Shown here: piece by piece, positions 19,188 to 28,185 of the stretch
How positions within the stretch are numbered: position 1 is the stretch's first letter
Layout of the letters: the number at the start of each line of letters is the position of its first letter
Source of the DNA: Microtetraspora fusca
GTDB lineage: Bacteria; Actinomycetota; Actinomycetes; Streptosporangiales; Streptosporangiaceae
NCBI RefSeq assembly: GCF_001570365.1
Contig: NZ_BBYK01000052.1
Coordinates: 122,748-186,747, forward strand
DNA length: 64,000 nt
Reading direction: 5' to 3'
Translations under genes and position numbers: made by a program
The notes under the pieces: generated by a model
Databases searched by the model: none
The model's input: only the letters and a program-made list of their open reading frames with translations
What the model was told of the DNA's origin: nothing

Positions 19188-19329
19188 GATGTCACCACCT
19201 TGCCAGCTGCTCGTTGAGGTGAGTCCGCCGGAGGGGGTCGGCGTCCTCGCCGGGCTTTAGGGCTATGCCGAGAAACTTAACAGCTTCTGGCCACGTCGTG
19301 GGGGTCGGGCCCTTCTTCAGGGGGAGTCG

Positions 19330-22023
19330 ATGCACAAGCGTTGCCCTGCAGGGTGGTGGAGCGCCGGGACTACCCTCGAATCTGTGGAATCCCGCTACCC
19401 CGCCCATTGGGAGGCGGACGTCGTGCTCTCGGACGGCGGAACGGCGCATCTGCGCCCGATCCGGCCGGACGACGCGGATCTGATGCGCGCGTTCTATTCG
19501 CGTCTCTCCGAGGAGTCGATCTACTTCCGCTACTTCGGCCCCCGGCCCACCCTGAGCGACCGCGAGATCGCCTGGTTCACCAACGTCGACTACGACAACC
19601 GGGTCGCGCTCATCGCCACGATCGGCACCGAGATGGTCGCGGTCGTGCGCTACGACCGGGTGCAGCCGGCCGACCATGCCGAGGTGGCGTTCCTCGTGGA
19701 GGACGCGCACCAGGGCAGGGGCATGGCGTCCGTGCTGCTCGAACATCTGCGCGCGGCCGCCAGGGAGCGTGGGATCCGCACGTTCATCGCCGACGTGCTG
19801 CCGGCCAACCACCGGATGATGGCGATGTTCCGCCAGGCCGGCTACACCGCGCAGAGCCACTTCGAGGACGGCGTCGTACGCATGACGCTGGACCTGGCCA
19901 CCACCGACAGCGCCGTGCAGGTGACGGCGGCCCGCGAGCACCGGGCCGAGGCGCGCTCCATCGAGCGGCTGCTGAAGCCGGAGTCCGTCGCGGTGATCGG
20001 CGCCAGCCGCGAGCCGGGCGGCATCGGCCAGACCGTGCTGCGCAACCTGCTCGCCGCCGACTTCACCGGCCCCGTCTACCCCGTGCACCGCGAGGTGAGG
20101 GCGGTCGCCGGGGTACGCGCGTACCGGAGCGTGTCGGCGATCGACGGCGAGGTGGACCTCGCGGTGCTCGCGATCCCCGCCGAGGGCGTGCTCGACGTGG
20201 TGAAGGAGTGCGCGGAGAAAGGGGTGAAGGGCCTGGTCGTGGTCTCCTCCGGCTTCGGGGAGACCGGGCCGGAGGGGCGCGCCCGCCAGGACGAGCTGGT
20301 CCGCATCGCCCGCGCGTACGGCTTGCGCGTGGTGGGCCCCAACTGCCTCGGCATCGCGAACACCGACCCCGCGATCCGCCTCAACGCCACCCTCGCCGCG
20401 ACGCTGCCGGGACGGGGCAGGGTCGGGTTCTTCAGCCAGTCGGGCGCGCTCGGCACGGCCCTGCTGCAGCGGGTGGCCCAGCGCGGCATGGGCATCTCGA
20501 CGTTCGTCTCGGCGGGCAACCGCGCCGACGTGTCGGGCAACGACCTCCTGCAGTACTGGGAGGAGGACCCGGCGACCGACGTGATCCTGCTCTACCTGGA
20601 ATCCCTGGGCAACCCGCGCAAGTTCTTCCGGCTGACCCGGCGGATCTCCCGCACCAAGCCGCTCGTCGTCGTCAAGAGCCAGGGGGTGCCCACCGGGCAC
20701 GCGGCCCGGGTGCTCCGACTGCCCGACACCGCGCTGAGCGCGCTGTTCCAGCAGGCCGGGGTGATCCGGGTGGACGACCTGGCCCAGCTCTTCGACGTCG
20801 CGCAACTGCTGGCCCACCAGCCGCTGCCCGCCGGCCCCCGGGTGGGCGTGGTGAGCAATTCCGACGCGCTCGCGCTGCTGGCCGTCGACGCCTGCCGCGC
20901 CCGGGGCCTGGAACCGGTCCCGGCGGTCAACCTCGGGGCGCGCGCCGGGGGCGCCGAGTTCGCCGCCGCCCTCTCCGGCGTGCTCCCCGACGTGGACGCG
21001 GCGGTCGTGATCTACATGCCGCCGATCCCCGGTGGCCACGCCGAGGTCGCCGCCGAACTGGTCCGGGTCGCCGGGGAGTCCGGCAAGCCGGTGCTGGCCA
21101 CCTTCCAGGGCGAGCTGGGCATGCCCGTCGAGCTGCGCGTTCCCGGGGAGGGCCCGTCCAGGGGCTCCATCCCGTCCTATCCCGCGCCCGAGGAGGCCGT
21201 ACGCGCGCTGGCGCACGCCGTCCGCTACGCACACTGGCGCGAGCAGCCGGTCGGCACGCCGCCGGTGGTCGCCGGCGTGGACACCGCGCGGGCCAGGCGG
21301 CTGATCGCCGACGCGCTGGCCTCCGGCGCCGAACAGGTCGAGATCGACGCGACGGAGCTGCTCGCCTGCTACGGCATCGAGGTGTGGCCCGCCGAGCCGG
21401 TCGCCTCGGCCGACGAGGCGGTGGCCGCGGCCGACCGGATCGGCTGGCCCGTGGCGTTGAAGCCGGTGGCGCGGCCCGTGACGGCGGCCGCCGACCCCGA
21501 CGCGCCCCGCCGGTCCGGCATCGTACGGCTCGGCCTGGGCGAGCCGGGCAGCCTCCGCCAGGCGTACGCCGACCTCGCCGCGACGCTCGGTCCGGGCGCG
21601 ACGATCGCGGTGCAGCACATGGCGCCGCAGCCGTCGGCCGCCACGGTCGTCGGCGTGCTGCAGGACCGGGACGCCGGGGCGGTGGTGTCCTTCGGGCTGG
21701 GCGACATGGCGGCCCGGCTGCTCGGCGACCGTGCCTACCGGCTGGCCCCGCTCACCGCGGAGGACGCCGCCGCGCTCGTGCGCTCGGTGCGGGCCGCGCC
21801 GCTGCTCCTCGGCGAGTACGGCTACCCGCCGGTGGCCGTGGACGCGCTGGAGGACCTGCTGGTCAGGGTGGGTCTCCTCGCCGACGCGCTGCCCGAGGTC
21901 CGCCGGATGGACCTGGACGAGGTGCTGGTGGGGGAGTCGGCGGTCGTCGTCCTGGGGGCCAGAGCCGTGCTGCGGCCCGAGGTCGGCCCCCGGCTCGACG
22001 TCGGACCGCGCCGTCTGCGGTGA
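19330..22023 (+). CDS. GNAT protein acetyltransferase fused to NDP-forming acyl-CoA synthetase-like domains (Pat type)
   Basis: 897 residues. GNAT domain at about 40-190 (acyl-CoA loop VEDAHQGRGMASVLLE), then CoA-binding Rossmann (IGASREPGGIGQTVL), succinyl-CoA-ligase-like flavodoxin domains and a C-terminal ATP-grasp. This is the architecture of Streptomyces PatA, which acetylates lysines, for example on acetyl-CoA synthetase. The segment that should carry the catalytic phospho-histidine (normally ASHTGAL) reads ARVLRLPDTAL, so the synthetase part is probably sensory, as in known Pats. Start: ATG 19330 behind GGGGGAG, or a possibly leaderless GTG at 19384 that fits homologues. Confidence 0.88.
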   Translation: MHKRCPAGWWSAGTTLESVESRYPAHWEADVVLSDGGTAHLRPIRPDDADLMRAFYSRLSEESIYFRYFGPRPTLSDREIAWFTNVDYDNRVALIATIGTEMVAVVRYDRVQPADHAEVAFLVEDAHQGRGMASVLLEHLRAAARERGIRTFIADVLPANHRMMAMFRQAGYTAQSHFEDGVVRMTLDLATTDSAVQVTAAREHRAEARSIERLLKPESVAVIGASREPGGIGQTVLRNLLAADFTGPVYPVHREVRAVAGVRAYRSVSAIDGEVDLAVLAIPAEGVLDVVKECAEKGVKGLVVVSSGFGETGPEGRARQDELVRIARAYGLRVVGPNCLGIANTDPAIRLNATLAATLPGRGRVGFFSQSGALGTALLQRVAQRGMGISTFVSAGNRADVSGNDLLQYWEEDPATDVILLYLESLGNPRKFFRLTRRISRTKPLVVVKSQGVPTGHAARVLRLPDTALSALFQQAGVIRVDDLAQLFDVAQLLAHQPLPAGPRVGVVSNSDALALLAVDACRARGLEPVPAVNLGARAGGAEFAAALSGVLPDVDAAVVIYMPPIPGGHAEVAAELVRVAGESGKPVLATFQGELGMPVELRVPGEGPSRGSIPSYPAPEEAVRALAHAVRYAHWREQPVGTPPVVAGVDTARARRLIADALASGAEQVEIDATELLACYGIEVWPAEPVASADEAVAAADRIGWPVALKPVARPVTAAADPDAPRRSGIVRLGLGEPGSLRQAYADLAATLGPGATIAVQHMAPQPSAATVVGVLQDRDAGAVVSFGLGDMAARLLGDRAYRLAPLTAEDAAALVRSVRAAPLLLGEYGYPPVAVDALEDLLVRVGLLADALPEVRRMDLDEVLVGESAVVVLGARAVLRPEVGPRLDVGPRRLR
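19371..19376 (+). promoter_or_regulatory. Possible -10 box for a leaderless start at 19384
   Basis: TACCCT lies 7 bp before the in-frame GTG at 19384. Leaderless actinomycete mRNAs have this spacing. No convincing -35 is seen. Confidence 0.3.
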
Positions 22024-22028
22024 GGAGG

Positions 22029-22054
22029 CCGGTTTCGCGTGAGTGTGAAACCGG
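22029..22054. terminator. Short hairpin after the Pat-like gene
   Basis: CCGGTTTC (22029-22036) pairs perfectly with GAAACCGG (22047-22054) around a 10-base loop. It lies between the Pat stop and the DUF5998 start. There is no T-run, so it may be a weak terminator or an mRNA structure. Confidence 0.4.
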
Positions 22055-22072
22055 TGTCCCTTACAGGGCAGG

Positions 22073-22672
22073 ATGGACCCCATGAGGGAAACCCGAGTCT
22101 CCGCCGCCGGAATGCGTGAGGCGATCGAGCGCAGCGGCTACTACCCCGATCTGGTCGCCGACGCGGTCGACTCCGCCCTTGGCAAGGAACAGGTCACGGC
22201 ATACGTCGTGCATCACGAGGCCACCTTCGACCCGGCGATGGAGGTGCGCAGGCACGTCACCGTCCTGGTGCTCTCGCCGACCCGGCTGCTCGTCTGCCAC
22301 ACGGACGAGCACCCGCCCGCCGAGGGCATGCCCGCCTCGCACGCCTCCACCACCACCGAGGCCGTACGGCTCAGCCGCATCCAGTCGGTCGCGGTCACCC
22401 GGGTGGTGCCCGACCCGGCCTCGTACGTGCCCGGCGTTCCCCCCACCGAGGCCACGCTGACGATCGGCTGGGGGGCGATCTCGCACGTGGATCTCGAGCC
22501 GGCGACCTGCGGCGACGAGAACTGCGAGGCCGACCACGGCTACACGGGCGCCATCACCGCCGACGACCTGTCGCTGCGGGTGAGCGAGGCGGCCGACGGC
22601 CCGGAGGCGGTCGCGCACGTGCTCGAATTCGCCAAGGCCCTCTCTGAGGCCACCGCCCACGCCGCCGGCTGA
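22073..22672 (+). CDS. DUF5998 family protein
   Basis: 199 residues, soluble, no membrane segment. It matches from memory the actinobacterial DUF5998 family by its YVVHHEATFDPAMEVRRH region and a Cys/His-containing CGDENCEADHGY near residue 150. It comes just before the phosphatase-like gene (19 bp gap), an order conserved in actinomycetes. Function unknown. The ATG at 22082 is an alternative start. Confidence 0.75.
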   Translation: MDPMRETRVSAAGMREAIERSGYYPDLVADAVDSALGKEQVTAYVVHHEATFDPAMEVRRHVTVLVLSPTRLLVCHTDEHPPAEGMPASHASTTTEAVRLSRIQSVAVTRVVPDPASYVPGVPPTEATLTIGWGAISHVDLEPATCGDENCEADHGYTGAITADDLSLRVSEAADGPEAVAHVLEFAKALSEATAHAAG

Positions 22673-22691
22673 TCCCGTCCCTGGAGGTGAC

Positions 22692-23831
22692 GTGACCGAG
22701 TCCCGCTCCGGGCGCTCCGCCGTGCCGTACGTCCCGGAGTACGGCGGCGCCTCGCTGTCCGACCTTCCGGGGTCCGTGCTGGCCGCGCTGGGGGCCGGTG
22801 CGGAGAACACGCTGCGGCTCGACCCCGCCGAGCGGGTGTGCCTGTTCCTCGTGGACGGCCTGGGCGCCGACCTGTTGCGCGTCCATCCGGACGCCGCGCC
22901 GTTCCTGTCCGGGCAGCTGGGGCGGACGCTCACCGCCGGATTCCCCTCCTCGACGCCGACGAGCCTCGCCACCCTCGGCACGGGGTCGCCCCCCGGCGAG
23001 CACGGGATGGTCGGCATCCTCATGGCGGTCCCGGGGGAGGGGCGGTTGTTCAACTGCCTGCGCTGGACCGCCCCCGGCCACGCCGTCGACCCCGACTGGT
23101 GGCAGCCGGCCGAGACGGTCTACCAGCGGCTGGCCGCGGCGGGCGTGGACCCCGTCTACGTCGCGCCCGGGGCGTTCCGGGGGACCGGCCTCACCCGCGC
23201 CGTCTACCGGGGCGTACGGCACGTCGCGGCGGAGAGCGTGGACGACCGCGTCGAGGGCGTGCGGGAGGCGCTGCGCGGCCGGTCGTTCGTCACCGTCTAC
23301 TACGGCGGCGTGGACGCGGCCGGCCACGAGACCGGCTGGGGCAGCACCCAGTGGCTGGAGGAGCTGGCCCTCGTCGACCGGATGGCCCAGCGGATCGCCG
23401 AGTCGCTGCCGCGCGGCTCGGTCATGTACGTCACCGCCGACCACGGCATGATCAACGCCGTCGAGAAGGTGGACGTGGACCTGCGACCCGAGCTGCGCGA
23501 GGGGGTGGCGCTCCTCGGCGGCGAGGCGCGGGTCCGCCACCTCTACACGGCGGAGGGGGCGGCCCCGGCGGTCCTGGAGACGTGGGCCGAGGCGCTGCGC
23601 GGCCGGGCCTGGGTGGTCTCCAGGGAAGAGGCCGTGGACTCCGGGTGGTTCGGCCCGGCCGTACGCAGGGAGTGGCTGGGCCGGATCGGCGACGTCGTGG
23701 CGGTGCCGTACGACGACTCCGCGATCGTCGCCTCCCAGGCCGAGCCCGTCGAAGCCGCCATGATCGGTTATCACGGCTCCCTGACGGCGGCCGAACAGAA
23801 CGTCCCATTGTTGGAGGTAAGTGCCAGATGA
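22692..23831 (+). CDS. Alkaline phosphatase superfamily protein (nucleotide pyrophosphatase/phosphodiesterase type)
   Basis: 379 residues, no signal peptide, so cytoplasmic. Metal-binding motifs of the superfamily are visible: FLVDGLGADLL (first Asp), the nucleophile Thr/Ser in FPSSTPTSL, GEHGMVG, and YVTADHGMI with Asp and His. Members hydrolyse phosphodiesters, phosphonates or pyrophosphates; substrate unknown. The GTG start follows GGAGGTGAC. Its last bases ATGA overlap the sulfurtransferase start. Confidence 0.85.
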   Translation: MTESRSGRSAVPYVPEYGGASLSDLPGSVLAALGAGAENTLRLDPAERVCLFLVDGLGADLLRVHPDAAPFLSGQLGRTLTAGFPSSTPTSLATLGTGSPPGEHGMVGILMAVPGEGRLFNCLRWTAPGHAVDPDWWQPAETVYQRLAAAGVDPVYVAPGAFRGTGLTRAVYRGVRHVAAESVDDRVEGVREALRGRSFVTVYYGGVDAAGHETGWGSTQWLEELALVDRMAQRIAESLPRGSVMYVTADHGMINAVEKVDVDLRPELREGVALLGGEARVRHLYTAEGAAPAVLETWAEALRGRAWVVSREEAVDSGWFGPAVRREWLGRIGDVVAVPYDDSAIVASQAEPVEAAMIGYHGSLTAAEQNVPLLEVSAR

Positions 23832-24646
23832 GCACGCTTGTCACGCCCGAAGAGCTCGCGGGTCTCGATGGAGCCGCGATCCTCGATGTCCGCTGGCGGC
23901 TCGGTGGTGGACCGTCCGACCACGAGTCCTATGTGGAGGGCCACATCCCGGGCGCGGTCTTCTGCGCTCTCGACCTCGACCTCGCCGCCGCGCCCGGCGC
24001 CGGCGGGCGGCACCCGCTGCCCGAGGCCGCCGACTTCCAGGCGGCGATGCGCCGCCTCGGCGTGGACGGCTCCCGCCCGGTGGTCGTGTACGACGAGGCC
24101 GACGCCACGGCGGCGGCTCGGGCGTGGTGGACGCTGCGCTACTACGGCCACCAGGACGTGCGCGTTCTCGACGGCGGCATCCGGGCCTGGCGGCACGCCG
24201 GGCTCCCGATCGAGGAGGGGGCCGGGGCGGACCCGGCGCCCGGCGACTTCACCGCCGTCCCCGGAGGCATGCCGACGCTGGACGCCGGTCAGGCCGCCGA
24301 CCTCGCCGTGAACGGCGTCCTGCTCGACGCCCGCGCCGGCGAGCGCTACCGCGGCGAGGTGGAGCCGATCGACCCGGTGGCCGGGCACGTCCCCGGCGCG
24401 GTCAGCGCGCCCACCTTCGAGAACGTCGAGCCCGGCGGCCGGTTCCACAACCGCGAGTTCCTGCGCGAACGGTTCAACACGCTCGGCGTGGTGGACGGCG
24501 TGCCGGTCGGGGCCTACTGCGGGTCGGGCGTCACCGCCGCGCACGAGGTGCTCGCGCTGGAGCTGGCCGGCATCCACGCCGCGCTCTACGTCGGCTCCTG
24601 GTCCCACTGGGTGACCGACCCCTCCCGCCCGGTGGCCACCGGCTGA
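23828..24646 (+). CDS. sseA: Two-domain rhodanese sulfurtransferase
   Basis: 272 residues with two rhodanese domains. The N-terminal one (about 1-125) has DVRW and EGHIPGA motifs but no cysteine at the active loop. The C-terminal one has LLDARAGERYRGE, HVPGA and the active-site loop CGSGVTAAHE with the catalytic Cys. CGSGVT favours 3-mercaptopyruvate sulfurtransferase; thiosulfate sulfurtransferase is possible. It transfers sulfane sulfur to thiols or cyanide. The start overlaps the phosphatase stop (ATGA). Confidence 0.88.
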   Translation: MSTLVTPEELAGLDGAAILDVRWRLGGGPSDHESYVEGHIPGAVFCALDLDLAAAPGAGGRHPLPEAADFQAAMRRLGVDGSRPVVVYDEADATAAARAWWTLRYYGHQDVRVLDGGIRAWRHAGLPIEEGAGADPAPGDFTAVPGGMPTLDAGQAADLAVNGVLLDARAGERYRGEVEPIDPVAGHVPGAVSAPTFENVEPGGRFHNREFLRERFNTLGVVDGVPVGAYCGSGVTAAHEVLALELAGIHAALYVGSWSHWVTDPSRPVATG

Positions 24647-24676
24647 TCGGAGGAGGACGGCCCGCGGCGGTCGGCG

Positions 24677-27136
24677 TCAGCGGGCCGCCAGCCGGAGATC
24701 TCCCGCGCCGAAGCACACGAAACCCGGCACATCGGTCGCGGCGGCCGCCAACGCGAGCGCCTCGGCCGGCGTGCGCCCCTCCCTGAGGAGGGGGTGGAAC
24801 ACCCCCATCAGCGCCGGGGCCTCCTCGTCGCGTACCGGCACCACGCCGGCGATCACGCACCGGACGCCCCGGTCGAGGAAAGCGCCGGCCAGCCCGAGGA
24901 CGGCTCCGTCCGCCGGGGCGTGCGCCATGCCCGCCTCGCACGCCGAGAGGATCACCAGCCTCGGCATCCGGTCCAGCCGGGCCAGGTCGTAGGCCATCAG
25001 CGGCCCGTCGTCGAGCGTGATCCGCGACAGCAGCGGGCCGCGCGGCGAGAAGGTCCCGTGCGCGGCGACATGCAGCACGTCGGCGCGGCCGAGGGCGGCG
25101 AGCACCGCGGCCCTCGTCGCGTCCACCCGGATCGCGCCCGGATGCGCCCGGACGACGGCGTCCGCCTCGACCGTCGCGTGCTCCAGCCCCGGCCCGGCCA
25201 CCGCCACGACCACGGGATCCCGCACCGGAGGCGCCTGCGGCCCGGCGAGCCAGGAGGACGGGCTCGCGGCCACGGACACGGGACGGCCCCGCAGGGACGG
25301 GAGCAGCGGCCAGGGCAGGGTGTGCAGGGCGCCGGTCGGCACGATCGTCACCGGCCCGGCGGGCACGCCGAGCGGCTTGAGCAGGGCGTCGTCGAGCGCC
25401 GCGAGATCGCGGTCGAGGCCGCTCTCGGCGGGGACGTCGCGCAGGTTGCGCCGGCGCAGCGCGTAGCGCACCCGGACCGTGGCCTCGGCCGCCGCCGGAT
25501 AGGAGCCGAGCCGTCGCAGGACGCTCCGGCCGGACGTCACCAGCACGCCCGTGAGGTCCGCGCCGCTGCGCACCAACTCGATCAACGCCCCCTCGGACGC
25601 CGGTCCCGGTTCGACGGGGAGACACGGCTCCGGAGCCACCCGTACGAGCGCCCGCCGGCGTTCGGAGCAGACGAGCACGGTCCACGGGTCGCCGCTTTCC
25701 AGCGCGAGCCGCACGCAGAAGCGGGCGAGATCCTCGGCGGACCGGACGGCGTACGCGCGCGCCTCGACGGGAGCGGCGGCCTCGCCGTCCGCCGTGGCGG
25801 CCGGGTGCGGCGCGAGCGCCGCCGCCACGCCCGCGCGGGCCGCGTTCAGCGCTCCGGCGAGGTCCCCGTCCAGGTGCCGCAGCACGGCCAGCGCGTGCTG
25901 CCGGACCACGACCGGGGCGGCGGAGCCGGCCAGGAGCGTCAGCCGGTCGCGCGCCGTGGACAGGTCACCCATCGCCATGGCCGCCTCGGCCGCGGTCAGG
26001 CGGAGCGCGGCCGCGTCGGACGCCGCGCCGCCGCCGTCGAGGTCGCCCGCGCAGGCCAGCATCTCGGCGAGCAGCTCGGGGCTCGGCCCGTCCAGCGCGA
26101 GCCGGGCGCGCAGCGCCACCTCGGTCGCGAGCGGCACCCGGGCGGTCCGCCCCTGCCGTACCAGTTCGGACCGCGCCGCCTCGGCCGAGGCGCGGGCGTC
26201 CGCGGCCGCCCCTGTGAGCAGCTCGACCTGGGACAGCAGCAGCCGGGCGTCCGCGAGCCCGGCCTGCGCTCCGGACCCGGCGAGATCCGGGACGGCCCGC
26301 TCCAGCAGCGTGCGGGCCTCCCCGAGCAGCCGCGCCCCGACCAGCGCGTGCGCGAAGTCGGTGCGCATCGCGGCCAGCCGCTCGGGATAGCCGAACAGCG
26401 TGGCCTCCGCGGCCCGATAACTCTCGAACGCCCCCGAGATGTCGCCGCGCCGCGCGGCCACGAACGGCAGGTTGCCCTCGGCGAGCATGGCGAGGTGGTC
26501 GAGCCCCGCGTCCCTGGCGATCCGCGCGCACGCCGACAGGTCCGCCTCGGCCCGCGCGTACTCCTCCAGATAGGTACGCGCGACGCCCCGGTTCAGCAGC
26601 CCGCCCGCGTGGAACCGCGGGTCGGCGGCCAGCCCGCCGAGCGCGTCGTCGCAGTGCCGTACGGCGTCGCCGAAGCGGCCGAGCAGGATGAGCGCGGCGG
26701 AGCGCTGGACGCCGAGCCGGGCCAGATCGACGCCGGCGAGGTCGCGCTCGGCGAGGTCGGCCAGCCGCAGCCCGCGCTCGGGGTCGCCGAGCTCGGCCGT
26801 GATGGTCACCAGCGACATCCGCGCCTGCGCCACCCGGTTCGGGAAGTCCGCGCCGACGGTCACGGCTCGTTCGAGCCGCTCGACGGCGAGGTCGATGTCG
26901 CCCAGCTCGCGGGCCGCGAGGGCCGCCGCGCGCAGGGCCACCGGGACCGCCTCGGCGTACCGCCGGGCGCCGGACGCCTGCGCTTCGGCCTCGGCCAGGA
27001 CGGCGCGGGCCTCCGCCTCGGCGAGCTCGGGATCGGTGGCCGACAGCCAGACCGCGCGCTCGGCCCGGGCCAGCGGGGTCGCCTCATCGCCGTCCAGGCT
27101 GACACCGACCGGCGCGCCGGAGCTCACGGCGGTCAA
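24677..27136 (-). CDS. TPR-repeat CHAT-domain (caspase-like) protease
   Basis: 819 residues. The first 500 are Ala/Leu/Arg-rich helical hairpins, a TPR-like superhelix. The C-terminal 250 form a CHAT caspase-fold peptidase: HVAAHG (His693) and LVILSACEAG (Cys733), both catalytic residues present. CHAT proteases are known effectors or regulators in bacterial conflict systems (separase/caspase clan CD, including Craspase). No signal peptide or membrane segment, so cytoplasmic. The TTG start overlaps the upstream small gene's TGA. Last gene of a four-gene set with an S8 protease and a sigma factor, suggesting a signal-triggered proteolytic response. Confidence 0.88.
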   Translation of the reverse strand: MTAVSSGAPVGVSLDGDEATPLARAERAVWLSATDPELAEAEARAVLAEAEAQASGARRYAEAVPVALRAAALAARELGDIDLAVERLERAVTVGADFPNRVAQARMSLVTITAELGDPERGLRLADLAERDLAGVDLARLGVQRSAALILLGRFGDAVRHCDDALGGLAADPRFHAGGLLNRGVARTYLEEYARAEADLSACARIARDAGLDHLAMLAEGNLPFVAARRGDISGAFESYRAAEATLFGYPERLAAMRTDFAHALVGARLLGEARTLLERAVPDLAGSGAQAGLADARLLLSQVELLTGAAADARASAEAARSELVRQGRTARVPLATEVALRARLALDGPSPELLAEMLACAGDLDGGGAASDAAALRLTAAEAAMAMGDLSTARDRLTLLAGSAAPVVVRQHALAVLRHLDGDLAGALNAARAGVAAALAPHPAATADGEAAAPVEARAYAVRSAEDLARFCVRLALESGDPWTVLVCSERRRALVRVAPEPCLPVEPGPASEGALIELVRSGADLTGVLVTSGRSVLRRLGSYPAAAEATVRVRYALRRRNLRDVPAESGLDRDLAALDDALLKPLGVPAGPVTIVPTGALHTLPWPLLPSLRGRPVSVAASPSSWLAGPQAPPVRDPVVVAVAGPGLEHATVEADAVVRAHPGAIRVDATRAAVLAALGRADVLHVAAHGTFSPRGPLLSRITLDDGPLMAYDLARLDRMPRLVILSACEAGMAHAPADGAVLGLAGAFLDRGVRCVIAGVVPVRDEEAPALMGVFHPLLREGRTPAEALALAAAATDVPGFVCFGAGDLRLAAR

Positions 27137-27591
27137 TCGCGGACGTGGAGCCAGCGCGTGGCCACCGGAGCACGATCTGGCCGATGGCAGACCACGCTGA
27201 CCCAGCCGGGAGGCAGACCGGCCACCGCGAAGTGGCCCGTCTCGGACGGGACGCGGCTGCTGCCCGCGCCCGGGGTGCGGACCTCGATCCTGGCGTCGGG
27301 GCCGGGAGCGGGGGAGACCTGCCCGGCCACGTCGAGGCGGTCATCGGCGACGGTCACCTCGACGTCGAGGATGAGGCCGTCCGCGGCGAACCGGTGCATC
27401 ACGGGCCGTCCCTCCGAGCGGGCACCCACGCCCGGCCCGACCTCGGCCGGGCTCGCCACCACGGCGCCGGGCAGCCGCAGCGCGAAGGCGGCCCGCGCGG
27501 CGGCGGACACACGGCCCGGCACCGGATCGGCCCCGGCGGCCATCCGCAGCGCCGCCAGCAGATACGTGGGCAGGTGGTCGTCGTCGGTCAC
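27133..27591 (-). CDS. Small protein of the CHAT/sigma locus, function unknown
   Basis: 152 residues, no membrane segment. The N-terminal 35 residues are helical (LPTYLLAALRMAAG); the rest is beta-strand-rich with LILDVEVTVADDRLDVAGQV and GHFAVAGLPPGWVSVVCH, resembling an Ig-like or carboxypeptidase-regulatory sandwich. No zinc anti-sigma motif. GTG start at 27591 overlaps the sigma stop (GTGA) and its stop overlaps the CHAT start, so it is translationally coupled on both sides. It could be an anti-sigma partner or an adaptor between sigma factor and protease (inference). Confidence 0.75.
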   Translation of the reverse strand: MTDDDHLPTYLLAALRMAAGADPVPGRVSAAARAAFALRLPGAVVASPAEVGPGVGARSEGRPVMHRFAADGLILDVEVTVADDRLDVAGQVSPAPGPDARIEVRTPGAGSSRVPSETGHFAVAGLPPGWVSVVCHRPDRAPVATRWLHVRD

Positions 27592-28118
27592 CGTTCCTCC
27601 TCGATCAGCGCCCTCAGCCGGGACACGCACCGGGAGCGGGTCGGCCCGATGCTCCCCATCGGGAGACCGAGGCGCATGGAGATCTGGGCGTACTTCGCGT
27701 CGGGGTTCAGCGCGTACAGGCGGAGCAGCGAGCGGCACGGCTCGGCCAGCCCGTCCAGTCGCAGCCAGAGCCGACGGCCGAACTCGGCGTCCACCACGGA
27801 CGCGGCGGGGTCGGGGACGGGCACGTCGGGGAGCGCGTCCGCCGCCGGGCGCTCTCCCCGGGACCGCCGGGCGAGCCGGACCGCCTCGTGCCGGGTCGTC
27901 GTGATCAGCCAGGCACCGATCCGCTCGGGGTCGCGGATGCCGTCCAGGCTCTCGACCATCCGCAGCCACGCGCCCTGGACGGCGTCGGCCGCGTCGGCCG
28001 GGCCGAGCCCGCACGCGCGGGCCACCGCCCACATCCGGCCGTCGAAGCGGGTGACGAGCTCCTCCCAGGCCGCCTGGTCCAGGCCCGGGAACGTCTTCTC
28101 AGAGTGCATGTCCGTCAC
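27588..28118 (-). CDS. RNA polymerase sigma factor, ECF-like (sigma-70 family)
   Basis: 176 residues. Region 2 covers about 15-80 (FDGRMWAVARACGLGPADAADAVQGAWLRM) and region 4 about 115-170 (ALNPDAKYAQISMRLGLPMGSIGPTRSRCVSRLR), with the GSIGPTRSRC recognition helix shared by the SigE-like actinomycete group. It would direct RNA polymerase to a small regulon, perhaps this locus. It lies 67 bp after the S8 protease gene and overlaps the next gene by 4 bp. Confidence 0.88.
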   Translation of the reverse strand: MTDMHSEKTFPGLDQAAWEELVTRFDGRMWAVARACGLGPADAADAVQGAWLRMVESLDGIRDPERIGAWLITTTRHEAVRLARRSRGERPAADALPDVPVPDPAASVVDAEFGRRLWLRLDGLAEPCRSLLRLYALNPDAKYAQISMRLGLPMGSIGPTRSRCVSRLRALIEEER

Positions 28119-28185
28119 CCCACGCGTCGGAGAGGATGCGAAGCGCGATCACCCTACCGGGCTCGGCCGCGCCCGGCGGGGCCTT

